This document shows, piece by piece, positions 42,201 through 56,733 of a stretch of DNA of 64,000 nucleotides. The stretch covers positions 16,857,518 to 16,921,517 of the forward strand of contig NW_024881313.1 of the NCBI RefSeq assembly GCF_018691265.1. The letters run 5' to 3'. The DNA comes from Tyto alba (lineage: Eukaryota > Chordata > Aves > Strigiformes > Tytonidae). Each line of letters begins with the position of its first letter. The stretch's first letter is position 1. The notes under the pieces are model-generated. The model was not told where the DNA came from. It made no database searches and worked only from the letters and a program-made list of their open reading frames with translations. The translations under genes and the position numbers were made by a program.

Positions 42201-42517
42201 GAAAAAGCATCAAATCATTCCAATGGGCTATTATGTAGGCTTAGCTGAATTACCTTCTTTGCAGCCAATTCCAATCTCATGTCAGCCTCTCTTAGATTTA
42301 ACAAATGGTCCTTATCCTAGTTTTCATTAACTCAAAAAAAAAATGACAGCCTGGCATTAAGGAAGCACACAGTGCCTCACATCCTTGCAAGAAAGGATTT
42401 CCTAGTCCTCCAACGGTAGGCTGCTTTGCTGGAGGAACTACGTGGATCACAATAACTGCATCTACCTCCTCAGGCTGAAATTTGGGCTGACACGCGTGGG
42501 TTGAACTTTTAACAAAG

Positions 42518-42520
<3 letters not shown>

Positions 42521-42548
<28 letters not shown>
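42521..42548 (+). repeat. T28 homopolymer
   Basis: Twenty-eight T, the longest homopolymer in the window. Read on the minus strand it is an A28 run following sequence from about 42640. I tested the idea of a processed-pseudogene tail and recognised no parent gene. Confidence 0.92.
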
Positions 42549-45500
42549 GTGTGAAATTTCTACTTGCTGCTACTACCTGAAAGTGTAGCATGTTCTTAAA
42601 GAAGAAGTACAGAAAAGAGTGTGTGTAGCAACATATAGGCACCTTCAGAGGTTCTCACTAAGGCTGTAGTCCCCTAAGCAATAGGCAAGTCACACACATG
42701 CTGAAACTTCTTTGTCTATTAAACTGGAACAAAGCATTGGGAGGACTGATCAAATAAGCTCTGAAAAGCACTACAATATATTATTCTAACAGATATACAG
42801 AAGACTGCTGCCATATGAAGTGAACGTCTCTTTCATTATGTTCTAGATATAAATTTATGCATTGTGTATTGTTCACAATGCTCTTCAGACACAAGTACAG
42901 ATGGAGGTTAAAAATAATGAGACATCATCCTATTAAAGCCAGACTCTCATGGAAAAAGACTGTAATATGCTACTCCTATCTTGTAGCAGCCAGTCATATC
43001 TTGTCTTCACTGTTCATTTCAGTATTCAAGCATTTCAGCATGTGAAAACAGAAGTCTTGCTATTACTTTTTTATGCATGCATAGCATGACTAGGACTAGT
43101 AACAATCTACTAATAAAACTATTACTGGTTGTTATCAGTTATTATTTTGCTGAATTTCAGACATAGTTTTCAGATAATATCTATCTACCTTAGGATGACT
43201 TCTTTGGAAGTTTTCTGTCTAAACAGCTCCTCCTGTCTCACAAAGAAAACAGGCTTCAGTAACAACTTCTGTAACCGACTGAGGGATTTTCCCCTTGAAA
43301 AAAACCCAACTTCTAAACCCCATATTTTGGAGTAGAGACTCAAAATCTGGAAATAGAGGCCTTTAAACTAGGAATACACATTTTGCCATCTCCATGAAAA
43401 TCCTCTAAATTTGGTCAAGTTATAAGCTTTTGAAATTGCCTCTTTGGGTCAGACGGACTATCAGCGGTGTAAAAGGAAGGAGGAATACAGAAAAGGGAAG
43501 ACAGCATAAGGGGCTGTGATTCTCAGTGGAAGATAGAACAGCTTGGTAAGGAGAAAGAAAAGGCAGAGGACAACTGAACAGCCTTCACAGGTGGAAAAAA
43601 ATCAGGAAATAGAAGGTAAGAGCATGCAGACAAGACAGAAATGTGACAGGACACAGAGCATGGGGTGGGCAAGCATTAACACTTAGTGGGAAGTAGACAA
43701 GAGTCTATATTGGAGCCTAAGATTCCCATGGATTACCAACCCACTGCTTTCATCAGGAATCAATGAAAATGCCTGGCAGTTTTCCTCATTCTCCAATTTC
43801 AGTCTACAGACAGAAGCAACCTATGACTGCTACCAGCTAATATTTCAGTTCAAGCAGGACTTGTCCATATGAGTACTTGCAAACATGAGGAAACACTGGA
43901 GTGCAGACACAACACCAGAAAATGGAATATGGATTTCCATTTGCCTTTTCAAATACTTAGAAAATTACATAAACAAAAATCTGAATTAAAATAAAGACTG
44001 TCATGCCAAGCGCTCAAAGCAAGGACAGACTACAATTATAGGGGCTTCTGCAATGCTAACTCAGCTTCTCCAAGATAAACATTCCTGAAGTCACTACTGT
44101 GAGATAAGCCACAGTGTGAATTTTCAGCACACAGCTGCTTCATGTCTATCTTGCATTTATCTCGCATTTTTTGACAACATGTAAGTTCACAGCCTAATTT
44201 ATCCTGCAGTGACCAACTTCTGTGCTTGTACCCATTAGCTGTTCCCAGCTCTTTCATTTTTTTTCACAGGTGGAAGAAGTGGTTGCTTAAATTTTATTTT
44301 TATATAGGTCCAGGTATGAACCTGACGCAGCTTTATTTTTCAGTGGAAGGACCTTGCCCATCCATCAGAGATGCTGAAAAGTCCACCAGGAACAAGTCAG
44401 AAAAAAATGAATCTGATCTTTACCCTTACCTCTACCATTGGCAGGGCATCACATTAAGTCACTCAAGCTGATATCATTACCATGTTCCTCATGTTCTGGA
44501 CATTTCAACTTCTGATCTTCATTCATGGTTATCGGAACCGCAGAGTACACATATTTATTACAGAACCCCAAGTGACACTGTACACTGATATTACCCAATG
44601 CTATGCAAGTACTTTAGAAGTCATCTCAAATTCATCATTTAAAAAGACTCTCAGCAAGTGGAGTGCTGAGAAGATGAACAAATATTTAAACAGTCAGAGT
44701 ACAGTGACAAGTGTTCTAGAAAATCTCAAAACCATCTGTGTTTTAATAATGCACAGTAGGTGCATATAGCTAGAGCCACCCATCAAGAACACAGAATTAA
44801 ATTAAACCTTCATCATCCAACAGAGGCAGAGATCACGCAGCAGGAGTGAACAAGCTGCTGTTGTGTAATCAAGGAATGAACAGTACAGAGGGATGAAATT
44901 AAGTTTTCACAGGTAAACTTAATTCTGACAACTTCTGAATGATTGACTTTGCAACCATAATAAAGATCCTCTGCTGTAAACAATATACTGGCAACATTAG
45001 GATTACACTGTCTAAATGAGGGACTAAATAACTAGAGTACTCATATGGAAACTTGTGCCCTGCTGAAGTCATTGCGAGTTTTGTTACTCACTTTTCCCAA
45101 TACATCAATAAGACAAGAAATCAACTTAACTGTATGTACCTGTAAGGAATAATATTTTTGTCCATAGAAGACAGAAAGACATTCTGGGAAAGAATTTAGT
45201 CGCATCAACATCAAATGCAGTTGCCTACCAGCATATTTCAACCACTACTTACAAATGCGGAATTCTACAGAAAAGCTGTTTTAAAGAAAAAATTACTTTT
45301 GTTATTTTTTTCGGTGGGCCATTTTCTTCAGCAAAAATGATGCACGAAAAGCAGACAGATTTGTCAGCACACACTTTACGCAGTGGAAAAAAAAGGCTTG
45401 TAGCATATGTCTTGCTATTTTTCAGAGGGAGTGAGACAGGAGCCTTTAAAGGATCATGTTAATTTTCTTCTTCTGGGTGGGTGAAGCTCAACATACCTCT

Positions 45501-48500
45501 TCACCCACAGCTGGAAAATAGTGCTGGAATGAACATGGCATTACTTTGTCTCTTGTGGAATGATTTAGAGGTTAAAGAAAGGCAGTCACAGTAGAAAGCT
45601 AGCAAATATTTATTTTTACAAATATTTCAGTAAGCAATATCAATCACAGTGAAAATATGGCATATTGTTCTGTAACTGGAAAGAGAAGGATGCAGAGTAA
45701 GTATGGGAAAAGGACGATTTCATCATAAAGTGAACGAAATCCAGTCATGGTGTAATTAACACTAAAAAGCAACTCAAAATAATGAACTACTAGACTTTTA
45801 AACATAATTAGAATACAAATAATATCTAGAACATTTTAAAAACTTTTTTTAAGGACAGGAAAAAACTTTAATTCTGGCTACTTCTCTTTGATGCTTACAG
45901 TAATATTTGTAATAATTTTTTCTTTCCCACCCAAAATCATGATAAGCATGCAAACTACAAAATGGCAAGATTCCCTCAATTAACTTGTAAACTAATTTCC
46001 AACATGAAAAAAAAAAGCAATAAAGGGATGAAGCAAGCTGGCAGACACTACAGCAGCAAAACCCAGCAATAATTCAAGTGGAGGTTAAATTTTTTTCCAG
46101 ACTAAATCAGGTAAAAGAGATTGTATCAGAAACTGCTAGCGATACGGTATCACCAAGAGCAAAGGCCTTTGGTGCCAACACTGCTGGTCATCCACTTTGC
46201 AATCACATCATCTGAAAAATACAGTTTAAGCACTCTATCACATGTAAAGGCCCCATCAGCTCACAAGGAACAGATACGCTTTCCTCCTTCTGCCTTTGCC
46301 CTGTGGTCTTTGGGTAATGTCTTGGTTCTCACCCTGTCATTTAATTGTCATTTTCTCTTGCAGTTCATAACACCCATCAACAATGTTAATTGAATTTAAG
46401 GTGCAAGCATTGGAGGAAACAGAAAACACAGACCACCAGGATTTTTGTTTTATTCACTCTGGAATGTAACCAAATCTAAATCAGGATGACTGCAAACTTT
46501 ACAAATTTACATTTAAACAACACTGAAGATCTGTATTACCATGTCACTCTCTAGAGCAGCATATACTTATTTAAACCTTGTGGACATCATTCAACTTTGA
46601 AATTTGCATTTTAAAGGACAAAAATTTTCCTTTAAGCAAAAGATGGTAAGCCCTGTATGTTTCTTTGAAAAGCAGCTGGCCCTCAGATAGAGCAGGAGAG
46701 GTGCTAGAACAGAAAAGATGGGCTGAAGGAATGCCTCAGCTTCACAGAGTTGACAGCCACAGCTGATAGTGACAGGGTGATGCAAAAGTTAAGTGATGCT
46801 TAGAGGAGACCTAGTTGAGGTAAACTAGTCGTTTCTATCCCACTACTTTAGTTAAAAACATACCCATAATTTCCAAGTACAGATTCAAAATTACCTGTGT
46901 AGATGCATGACAGCAACCAAACTATAGATCTAAATCCACATTGGAAGACACTCTGATCAACAACATAATTAAAACACACCCAAGAAATGTGAGAAAATAC
47001 ATTAAAAGGATCTGCCAGCACAATCCATTAACACCACAGGTGGTAAGAATTTTATTTTTTTTTTAAAGGCCAGCTCAACAACCAGTAGCTTGTCTGTCTA
47101 CTACATACAGATACAAAACATCACTTCCCATTCCCCTTAGTTCTTCCATCCTGTTGTGTCATGCATCAGATACAATTACAGCAATTACTGTTTGCTTTTC
47201 CAGTTCTTTTTATGTAATCATAGTAATCAACAATGACAGAAGCAAAATTGATAGCACTGCCTCTTAAAGTACCAGTTCCTGTACAATGACAGTATTGCCT
47301 TGCCAAGCTTTAAGCAAATGTCCTTGTCTTTTGCAGTTTGTGTCTAACAGTGTTTGTTCCAGTCAAAACAGGTCAGCCTTTTCTAAGAGAGGACTAGAGA
47401 ATATGCTCTTTAATGTTGGTGACCTTTTCTTCAAACAGTTCTCAGATCTCATGCATTGAAAAGCAGCCTTCAGAAGTTACACTTCAGGTCAAGGATGTGT
47501 TTTTTTTTCACTTTTGTGAAAATCTGTCCAATTTGTCAAAGTTTACATCTAGTCAGTAGAAAATTGTACTTTAAAGCTGCAGTTTAGCAGCTAAAATCTC
47601 CCAGAGAATCCACCCTCCCTGAGCATGCTTAAACATTCAGACATTTGGCAGAAGCAGAAGTCTGAGCCAAGAAGTCTGGAATCCAACGTTAGTTTTAGAT
47701 GGGACAGTGTCAGTAGAAAAACTGTTCTGACAGTTTCCCCAAAATCACAATCCCAAACCTGTTCATGGCTAAACACATTTCCAAGTCCCTTGCTCAATTT
47801 CTGCTCCTCTCTCTTCAACCTCACTAATGACAAAAAGGGTGGGAAACCCTAGCCCTGTGTAAGTAGACTCCCCATCTCCATCCCATAGGCTGAGGCTAGT
47901 CAAAGTCACTAACCCTTCCCACCTTCCTGTTACTGCTTTCTACACCTTGTACTTTCTACACCTTGGCCTCTGTAATGTGCATTTCTTCCAGACCCACTGT
48001 TGTAATCCTCTTCCTCAGATCACCTACCAACATATATTCTTAACCACCATTTCTGCTAGTTCTTTCTACCACTCCCCAGGCATGGACAGTGCTGAACATT
48101 TCAGTGGGGCAGTCATCTTCTTCCAGGCTGCCAGAGGCATTAGAAAGGGAAGCAAGAAGGCTAGAAGGAATACAGGAATCAAAAGGGGACAAAAGGACAT
48201 GGATAATGCATGCTGAGTTTTTAAGTCCGTCAAGATCAGAAAAAACCCCACAACTACATACAAAGTGTGGGAGTGGAGTGGGGTGTTGACACTCCTGCAA
48301 TGACAATTGCCACATAAAAAGCCATTCTCACAAGGGGACTTGAATGACATTCACAAGCTCAGGACAAGCCAATAAACCAAAAGCCAGAGCTTAAATCTTG
48401 GCCCATCATCCCACATAGTACATGAGCCCTGAGATAAAGACAATTCTTTAGTGGGTCTCTTTAAATCCATCTTGTTTATTATTATAGCTGAACACAAAAG

Positions 48501-50816
48501 TGACTTGCTAACCCAACACGAGGCATGAAGGGGTTTGTCCCTGAGGAGAAACAGAACAGAAAACAAGAAGGGCACCTTAGCAAGCTGCAGGATCTAGTAG
48601 GAAAACTACAACGTGCCTAGACCACTGTATTTCTCTGTAACTTCCATTTCAATTAGAAAGACTCAGTAAATAAAATACTAATAGGTTGTGTGGCTTAATC
48701 AATAAGTGTAGTAGCAACTAGAACTGATGAGCTCCTTTGTATTTGCAAAAATCAAGTGAGGAGAAAAATCAAACTACAGCTGTTAATTTGATATGACCAC
48801 GCACAGATTGGAGTAGACCACTCACTGTATCAGTATGTTGCCAATACTGGACATGAACATCACAGAGCTACTGGATATAATCTCCTTATAAATGTATCAG
48901 TATTGCCTGATCAAAGATGAGACTCTATCACCTCAGCAACTGAACCCAGACAAACCTGCCCAACACAGACACAACTCCTCAGCAATGTGCAACTGCAGAG
49001 AAGTTTAAGTCCAGTGTAAGCAGCAATGTTCTGCATATAAGACTGAGATTCAGGAATGTAACAAAATCACCACTGCTTTGAAGCAGTTTGTGAAACTCTG
49101 AAAGTCTTGGGAATGCATCTTGCTCTAAATAAGCCTTTTCCAAGCAACTCTTGAAGCAAGTTCATCTGCAACAGTATTTTGAGATACTGCAAAAGGTCAG
49201 ACATGTTTTTAGTTTCCACAACTGAAGTGAGAACATCTTAATATGCAGGAAAACACAGCTCAAGCACTATGAAGTCCTTGGAGTTCTTTACTAGTGATGT
49301 GCTGCTCATCATCACCTCATCCCAAGTATATTAAAGAATGACTTCAACAGAGCTACCAAGTTTTGTAGGTCAAGTTTTTCTGCCAGGGGAATACGGTCTG
49401 ACCTGAAAAAGGTCACAGGAATTAGGACAGAAGCAAGTTCCCATAGACAATAATTAATTTCTTTCTTCCATCAGCATGGCTAGTTAGTGCGTATGCTACA
49501 TCAAACACTTTGCAACAGTAAACTGCACCTCTGAAGGAACTTACTAAACAAGGAATACTAAATCCCTGTTCCAACACGTGCCAGAAAACTTTGGCTAAAA
49601 ATCAAGAACTGATTACATCCAAAAGTCTAAGAGCACATTCCAGTTGAGATATGCATATTAAAATAGTGGCAGCCAAAGTGATAACACTCACAAGGCTAAA
49701 CATCCTCCCTAAATTCCCACCTCGGTTCAGTATTTCAAATAGCACCAGTCCTATGAAAGCAGAACAGTAATGTTCCCAAACAGAGAAAAGGAAACTCAGT
49801 GCATGAAACAGACACAGGAACACTACTCATTTATTTCTAATTAGGGCTCAGCATCCCAGTGATGACAGATCACAGACTTCAACAGGCCCATCAAAATGCC
49901 TCTTCTCCAGCTGGTTAGGATGCTCGCATATGACAACTGGGTAACGTTTGAAACAAACAGACAAAGTCTCCACAGATAAACAAACCTGGTCTAAGCTGTA
50001 AAACACATTCCTCTCCCAAAGCTGTCTGTGATCATGATAAACTATGTTTAAAATACTAAGAACCATTTATTTGAGAAGAAGCTACGATTGGGTATCCGTA
50101 TCTTGAAAGTATCTCTAACCTTAACTATACAATGAGTGTTACATATCGTAGGAACTGTAGTAGTGTCACTGCCATAAAGAAATGTGTAATTATCTGCAGG
50201 TATTTTTCCAACATTTTGTTGGGCTTTAACAAGTGCTGTTAATAAAACCTAGCCCTTTTGTACAGTTTGGATTTCATTTCACTTGAGGAACTTTTATAAA
50301 CTTGTTTACATAATTCTCAAAGATGTAGATTTATAATTCTGTCAATGATTTTACAAGGTTAATGGCCTTTGTAATTAAAACAAATGAATGAGAAACGGAA
50401 CTACTTTAAATTTATACACTTCAGTCAACCATAAAAACAGCAAACTCTGCAAAGAACTTGGATGTATGAACCAGAGTAAAACCCGCCTTTTTGCTGACAG
50501 CCCCAAAGCAATGTACAGAAAGGGACATATTCCCCTTAATGGTGTGCTTAGACTCTGAAGTCTTTTGAAACCGAAAGTGCTAAGAATAGAGATTAACACA
50601 ATTTCTATTCTAGTTTCCAGACCTAAACTGAAAAACACGGATTCTCTTTTCAGGAGTATATCTATTATCCAAGATAGTTTTAATTTAATTTAAACATCAC
50701 TTTCTTTTATTTTTTTTTTAATTGAAACCTCAAGTTTTTGATCAGTATATTTTTAAATAAATCAATTTAACTAGAACTAAATAGCACTGATAACGAAAGC
50801 TCAAAGTCCCTTACTC

Positions 50817-50833
50817 AAAAAAAAAAAAAAAAA
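50817..50833 (+). repeat. A17 homopolymer
   Basis: Seventeen A in an AT-rich region (50640-50950). Simple repeat. Confidence 0.9.
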
Positions 50834-51429
50834 TATCCAATCCATCTAAAAGGAAGTCAGTTAAGACTTGAGAATCTCACAACACTTGTTTAAAAATTTC
50901 ATAGCATGATTCAATAATTTTTTTATTAAGTTAGGTGACACATATTAGCAAGTAAAAGGCTAGATCACATCATACTCATTTTTAAGATCAAATAATCTGA
51001 AGTTGAAATAATTATAACCCATATTTCTTCATGGAACTAAAACTTCCATCATCCAAACTTCACTAAAGAACTTAACAGCAACAACACATCAGAAGTTCAT
51101 TCTAGGAAAAGAGAAAGGAATAAAAACCCCTGATACTTAAGGGGTTTTTTAAGGTCCAGAGGTTTCCTATTGCCTCATAGAGGTTAGAAGTTGCTTCATG
51201 CTCTTGAACTATGATCAGGAGTTATTAATGTGCAAAGAAATTCTTTGAATGTGACATTCTACCTTCTTGTCCATAGCCATAAAAATAGATGAAAAACATG
51301 AATGTATGGGCTAATGGGGAGATGGGAAGGTTATTAATGCAAGTCATAAGCCTCTCCGACTACTGGCAGAAATCTGACAGAAAGGTGTTAAGAAAGTTTG
51401 AACCCATTATCCACAGATACATACTCATA

Positions 51430-51600
51430 CAGGTTATTTAGTTTGACCTCCTCAAGAGAAGGAGCAATTTTCAAGCTTATACATTTGTACTGAGTATATT
51501 TTTAGAAAGACATCCATTCTCTTGCAAAAACCCAGCCACAAAAGTGTCTCCAACCCTCATCCATATTTGGTAGAGTACAAAGTCCAACTAGTCATTGCAC
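51430..51600 (-). mobile_element. Possible ancient CR1-type LINE fragment
   Basis: GGTTATTTAGTTTGACCTCC followed about 60 bp later by TTTAGAAAGACATCCATTCT resembles the inverted 3' end of another old amniote CR1 family (TAGTCTGACCTCCTG, then TTAGAAAGACATCCAGTCT). The rest diverges too far for me to follow. It could be chance similarity. Confidence 0.4.
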
Positions 51601-54559
51601 AGATAACAAGCAAAGCCTCTTTAATCACACTTTGAATGGAGACTATACATTGCTCTAACACCTTTTATTTTGCCTTTATATAGATTTGTACTTATTTGTG
51701 CAAGCAAGGCTGAGAGACAGCAGCATATAGATACACATCAATACCGATCACTTGAATTTTGTTTGTGAGCCACAGCTACAATCCTTAGCTTCTCCAGTGG
51801 CATGCAAATAAAGCATTTTTGATTATGCAAAGAGTCCTCTGCTTTGTGAATAGGGTCTGAAGTGATTCAAATGTTAATTCTGTTAGAAATCTCGATGCAA
51901 AGCCAGTATTTCAACCATGTCAGCTTTATAACCAAGACTTCCTAAGAAACACGTAATTGTAAATTGAAAGATATCTTTTAGGACCACAAATACATTGAGA
52001 TAAAGTAACCTGGAAAAGTGTAGAAGTTCTTTACAGCTTTTTGACAATGGGCTCATGACCTGCTGGGCTTTGCTTTGAGTTAGATGCCCCTTCAGGAACT
52101 GGCAGTTTTCTACCAGCAGCAATTTAGGCATTGCTATGCTGAGAAAACCAGAAATGAAACAACAAAAGCCAATTTTTATCTTGTCCAGAGTTTAACGTGC
52201 TAAACATTTGGGGTTTCTGCCTTCTCATTTTCTTAATAAAACTCACACACAATCCAGTAAATACTTGTATGACAATGTTCTTGCCAGTATTAAACACATT
52301 TTTCGAGCCCTCACAACACACAAAAGAGCAAGCATATGTCCTGGATTTCAAAGAAATAGGGTGAAAGGGAAGTGAGCGTGTGTGTTATCCTGTCAATTTG
52401 AGACTGAAATGTGTAAAATATAGAGTATATTTTTTTCCAGTTATAAAATTCTGGAAATATTTGGACCACATAAAAGTAGGTCAATTTTGACTTGCTTCCA
52501 AATGAGAACTTCAAAATATATTGACTTATCAGCTTTTCTTTTTACTTTGCAAGTACAGTTTTGATTTTTTTCTTTTTTTTTTTCCAGTCAGTCATATTCA
52601 ACCTATCACGGTAACTTGGGTTACTTTTTCCTCTCAAGTTTTAGGAGATATGAGGGAAGGGAGGATGTTTTCAGTTGGAAGCCAGCCCCACTGGCACTGC
52701 TGTCACCCTGTCTGAGAATCTAGCATGATGGTACATCAGGATTCCTACCACTCTCTTGACTTTGATTGCTCCTGCTCAGGGACAACCAGACTAAATAAAA
52801 CCCGAGTATATTTGTCATATAAGTACCTGAGCTGTACAACTAAGACCGGCTTCAAAGAACTACCTCTCAGTTTAAGTTACCTATAGACAAAAAAGGGTGC
52901 TGGGAAGCTTTCACAGGAGATTCAGAGCAAAAAGTCAAATGCTTAAAATTAGCTGACACTGACAATGCAAATTTTGAGAATCTTCTCAAGGCAAAATCCA
53001 CAGCATCCTTATTCGTATTAGCCCCTTCCTAACATCCCAAAGTAATAGTCAAAGAAAACTGGCTGGTACCACTTCTCCACTGATTAAGGGAATGCTGAAC
53101 CAAGCTTCACAAAACAAGGACAACAAACAAGGTATATCAGATCAGAATGGATACAAATCACCAAGTTTAGCACAGTTAATATAACCTTATTTACAAGGCT
53201 TCCTCTGTTCATTTTGTTTTTAGTTCACTTTTCAATTAGCTCCAGCTAAATTTGCTGCCAGCTGAGAAACTGTGGAAGTTTGTGACAAGTGGCCCAGATC
53301 TTAAAAATTCAGAAATACACAGTTTCAGATTTTACAGCTGTATATGTGGTGTCTTTTAGACTTCACTGTCATGGTTTGTATTTTAACAAATGAGTTCAGA
53401 GGTGGAAGGTCACAATATCCTATTACCAGTCTCTGAACCATCCAGTCCCCCTTCATCTCAGCAGAAAAATGAAATACATTATCAGCTTTTTTTATATTGC
53501 TTACTCAGGAGGAACACTCCAAAGTAAAATAATGTGGATATTCATTTTCATTGCTTTGAAGAAGACACTAAAGGTCAATTTCTAATTTTGAAATGCTACT
53601 CTCTCCTTATTGATTATAAAGCTTGAAAGCAGTAACTCCACCCACACTGCAAGAGGATATCCCATTATGAAGCATGTATTTCAGCTCCATATAATTCCTG
53701 AATTATAAATTTCCTATATTTCCCAGCAAAAACTGAAAAATGGAACTAAAATGTTCACAACACAATCTTCAGTCTATGGAAAAATACAAGAGATGAAAAG
53801 GAGCAGTGCTGTCTCTCAAAGCAATGGTCTGACTCAGACAACTGTGCCTACAGCATTCAGCAGCAGTTAGACCACAGAAAAAAAAAAATCAGCCTGTGAA
53901 GAACACAGAAAACGAAACCAAGGGAGGAAAAGAAATAATGTATTTTCTTCTTCATATATGTAACTTCAATATAAGAAGTATTTGCTAACCCTTTTCCACT
54001 GTTTTGATGATAACTGATGTTTTTCTGCCTATATGAAAGGTATTAGTGCATGCTTCTTATTGACTACAGTGGCTGCTGCCATATTTATTGCCAGTAAAAA
54101 GATGCATGCTACTGGAAATATTTCCCAATTATTTCAAAGTTTAGAAACAATTAATGCTTAAAATCTCCAGCAAAGTACTGTGACCTAAACATAGCATTTT
54201 ACCATGCTGGGATTTTTTACTTCCCTGAATATATGACATATTTTAGAAAGAACTGAATTGCTACCACAAAAGATGGGAACAAAAGGCAACAAAGCAAAAT
54301 ACTGCAATAGCCTCTTCCTTTCAGGCTGCCTGTCTTCTTCTGCTCACTAGCAAGCCTATTCTGAAGGCATGGCCCCATCATTTGCAAATAAGGATCATTC
54401 TCCCTTTGATTACAGCAGTGATTTATATAGATATAAAACGGAATAGTATCTTGTGTCTGGAAAGAGTCTGATGATGCTTAATTTTAGAACCTGTTCAAAC
54501 TAGTTGTAGTTTTTTTCAAAATGAAAAACAAAACAAAACAAAGTGGTTACTGTGCTGAG

Positions 54560-54587
54560 AACAAAAGCACTGAAAACAAAAGCACTG
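54560..54587 (+). repeat. Two-copy direct repeat of a 13-mer
   Basis: AACAAAAGCACTG at 54560-54572 and again at 54575-54587, separated by AA. Looks like a small replication-slippage duplication of a 15-bp unit. Confidence 0.85.
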
Positions 54588-56690
54588 CTTTGGATCCAAC
54601 AGTAGCACATGCACATCTTCATTGATATACTCATGTCTGAAGAATCAGGACTGTTTCATACCATATTTCCAAATAAATTACACACATCAGGAGAATTAGG
54701 ATAATTCATTCATGAACATTCTGTGTTAAAACCCCACAAAGCTGTTCTGATAATGTGTTTATGAATGATGACTGAAATTAGTGGCAAGAAGATGGTCATG
54801 TGCCTCAGATACAACTTCTGACAAAAACGGATGTCTTTCATGGGAAGCATTTTATCTTTATGTAGATGTGGGTACATGCCAGGTCACATGAGACATTCCC
54901 TGGGTTGATCAAAGACAGTATGCAACTCTTCACATAGGATTTGCTTGTTTGGAGGACAGGATTAGTCAGTCTTCTATGTCAAGTCTTAAAGACATACAAG
55001 AGACATGCACACGTGATATATATATGCACCCACACACTCCTTCCCATACATGTAGTAATGTATCTCCTTCAAAGGGGAAAGATTTAACACCAAGAAACCA
55101 GACAACCTTCTCATAACCTTATTTTGCATTTATCCAAAGTTGAAACTAATTCTGCTGAGAAACAACAGTCACCTAGTTTAACGTGTGCAAAAGACTATGG
55201 AAAAAACTCAAGCAGACTGAACCGGTTCAAAAACCGAGTTGCCACTTTGCTCTGCTACTTTCAAAATCCAGGACACAGCAGTGGAAAAACACACACAAAA
55301 CACTCAGCAGTCTTGACAAAGACAACTGACTTTGTGCAGATTTAAAGTCTCCACTTTAATCACAAGGCTAAATGGTACTGTTGCTAAGATTATTCTTTTC
55401 ACAAAGAAAAAATAAGTTGAAGAATTGCCTAGGTTCAGGAGATATTTCTTTGCCTTAGCACCAGATGATATCAAAGTTTTATTTCACCAGATAGCCATGG
55501 AAGGTATTGGCACTTGGAAGGGTGCCTCAGGGTCTTCTAAGCAATTCAAGCTGTGATACCATCGCTTCCTAGTATCTCCATTCACACTAACAACCAGATA
55601 GTATCTGTGCCACCAATTCAATCCACTCCAACTGGGATACAGTCACAGGGCAAAACCAAATGCTACCTGGAGCAGAATTAACTTAGGTCTACATTTTATG
55701 GTGGTAGCATGTGCTACAAGAGGAGATCACATTTGCAAAAGACGGACCCTCACCAACTTCCACTCATACAAGAAAGCCGTGAGGGCTGCATAAGTGTTCT
55801 GTATGATTTGTAGTTACATACTTCAGTTTTGCATGAAGAAAGGATTGTCATCCTCCTTTTAACCTTCATATTCTGTAATTGCCATCCTTTTTCTATCTTT
55901 CCCATCACACTATGAGGGATAGCAAGAGCAGGAGACCAGACAAATCTGTAAGGCAACAGTTTTGACCCCTGTGCTAAATAGGGAAGAGAAGAAAACTGCT
56001 CAGAGCAGAAGCCCCCAGCAGGGCCAAAAGCCAAGTCAGAGACTTACTGAAAAGAGTTCAATAGCACCCCAGAACTAATGGATTTGTAGCCTTCTAGCAC
56101 ATAAACTAGCATGAGATCACTTATCTAACACCTTCCATGTGAATACTGAAGATGCACAGACAACTTTTTCAGTGGAAGTAGGTCAGAGTCTGAAAGGTCT
56201 ACCATTAAGCTAACTGATAACAAGGATGAGGAAAGGATTCTTGATGGTAAAATGATATTTAAAAAAAATTAAATTCAAAAAATCCGCAAAGTGTCACCCC
56301 ATTCTTTTCTTGCTTGAACTGTGCCCAAGAACAAAAGCCAGAAGGTCACAGTTTGCACATCAAAAGTACTGAATGAAGATTCAATTGATACAGCCATGCT
56401 CCATCTCAGCAGGCTACAGATAAAATATTGGATGGGGAATGAGAGGAGGACAGACGGGACAGAATATTCTGTGGAACAAATTTAGCTCTATGAAGATGGA
56501 TAATTTGGAATTTTCATTTGTACTTTTCAGAAAAGCATGACACTTCTCCCACATGATGGGAGTTCATTATAAAGTTTAAAATTTATATCACAATTCTCAA
56601 AGGAAAACACCATCATTTATGTTGCATTTATGTAATCCCAGCTCTCCTGAAGGTTTTATAATTGTGAGAACCACCAATTTGTTACAGGGT

Positions 56691-56733
56691 GAAAGAAAAA
56701 AAAAGAAGGGGAAAAAGAAAAAAAAGGAAAGGG
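56691..56733 (+). repeat. Purine-only A/G tract
   Basis: About 43 bases of only A and G. An open frame starting just before it reads as a Lys/Arg-rich stretch and is an artefact of this composition. Confidence 0.85.
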
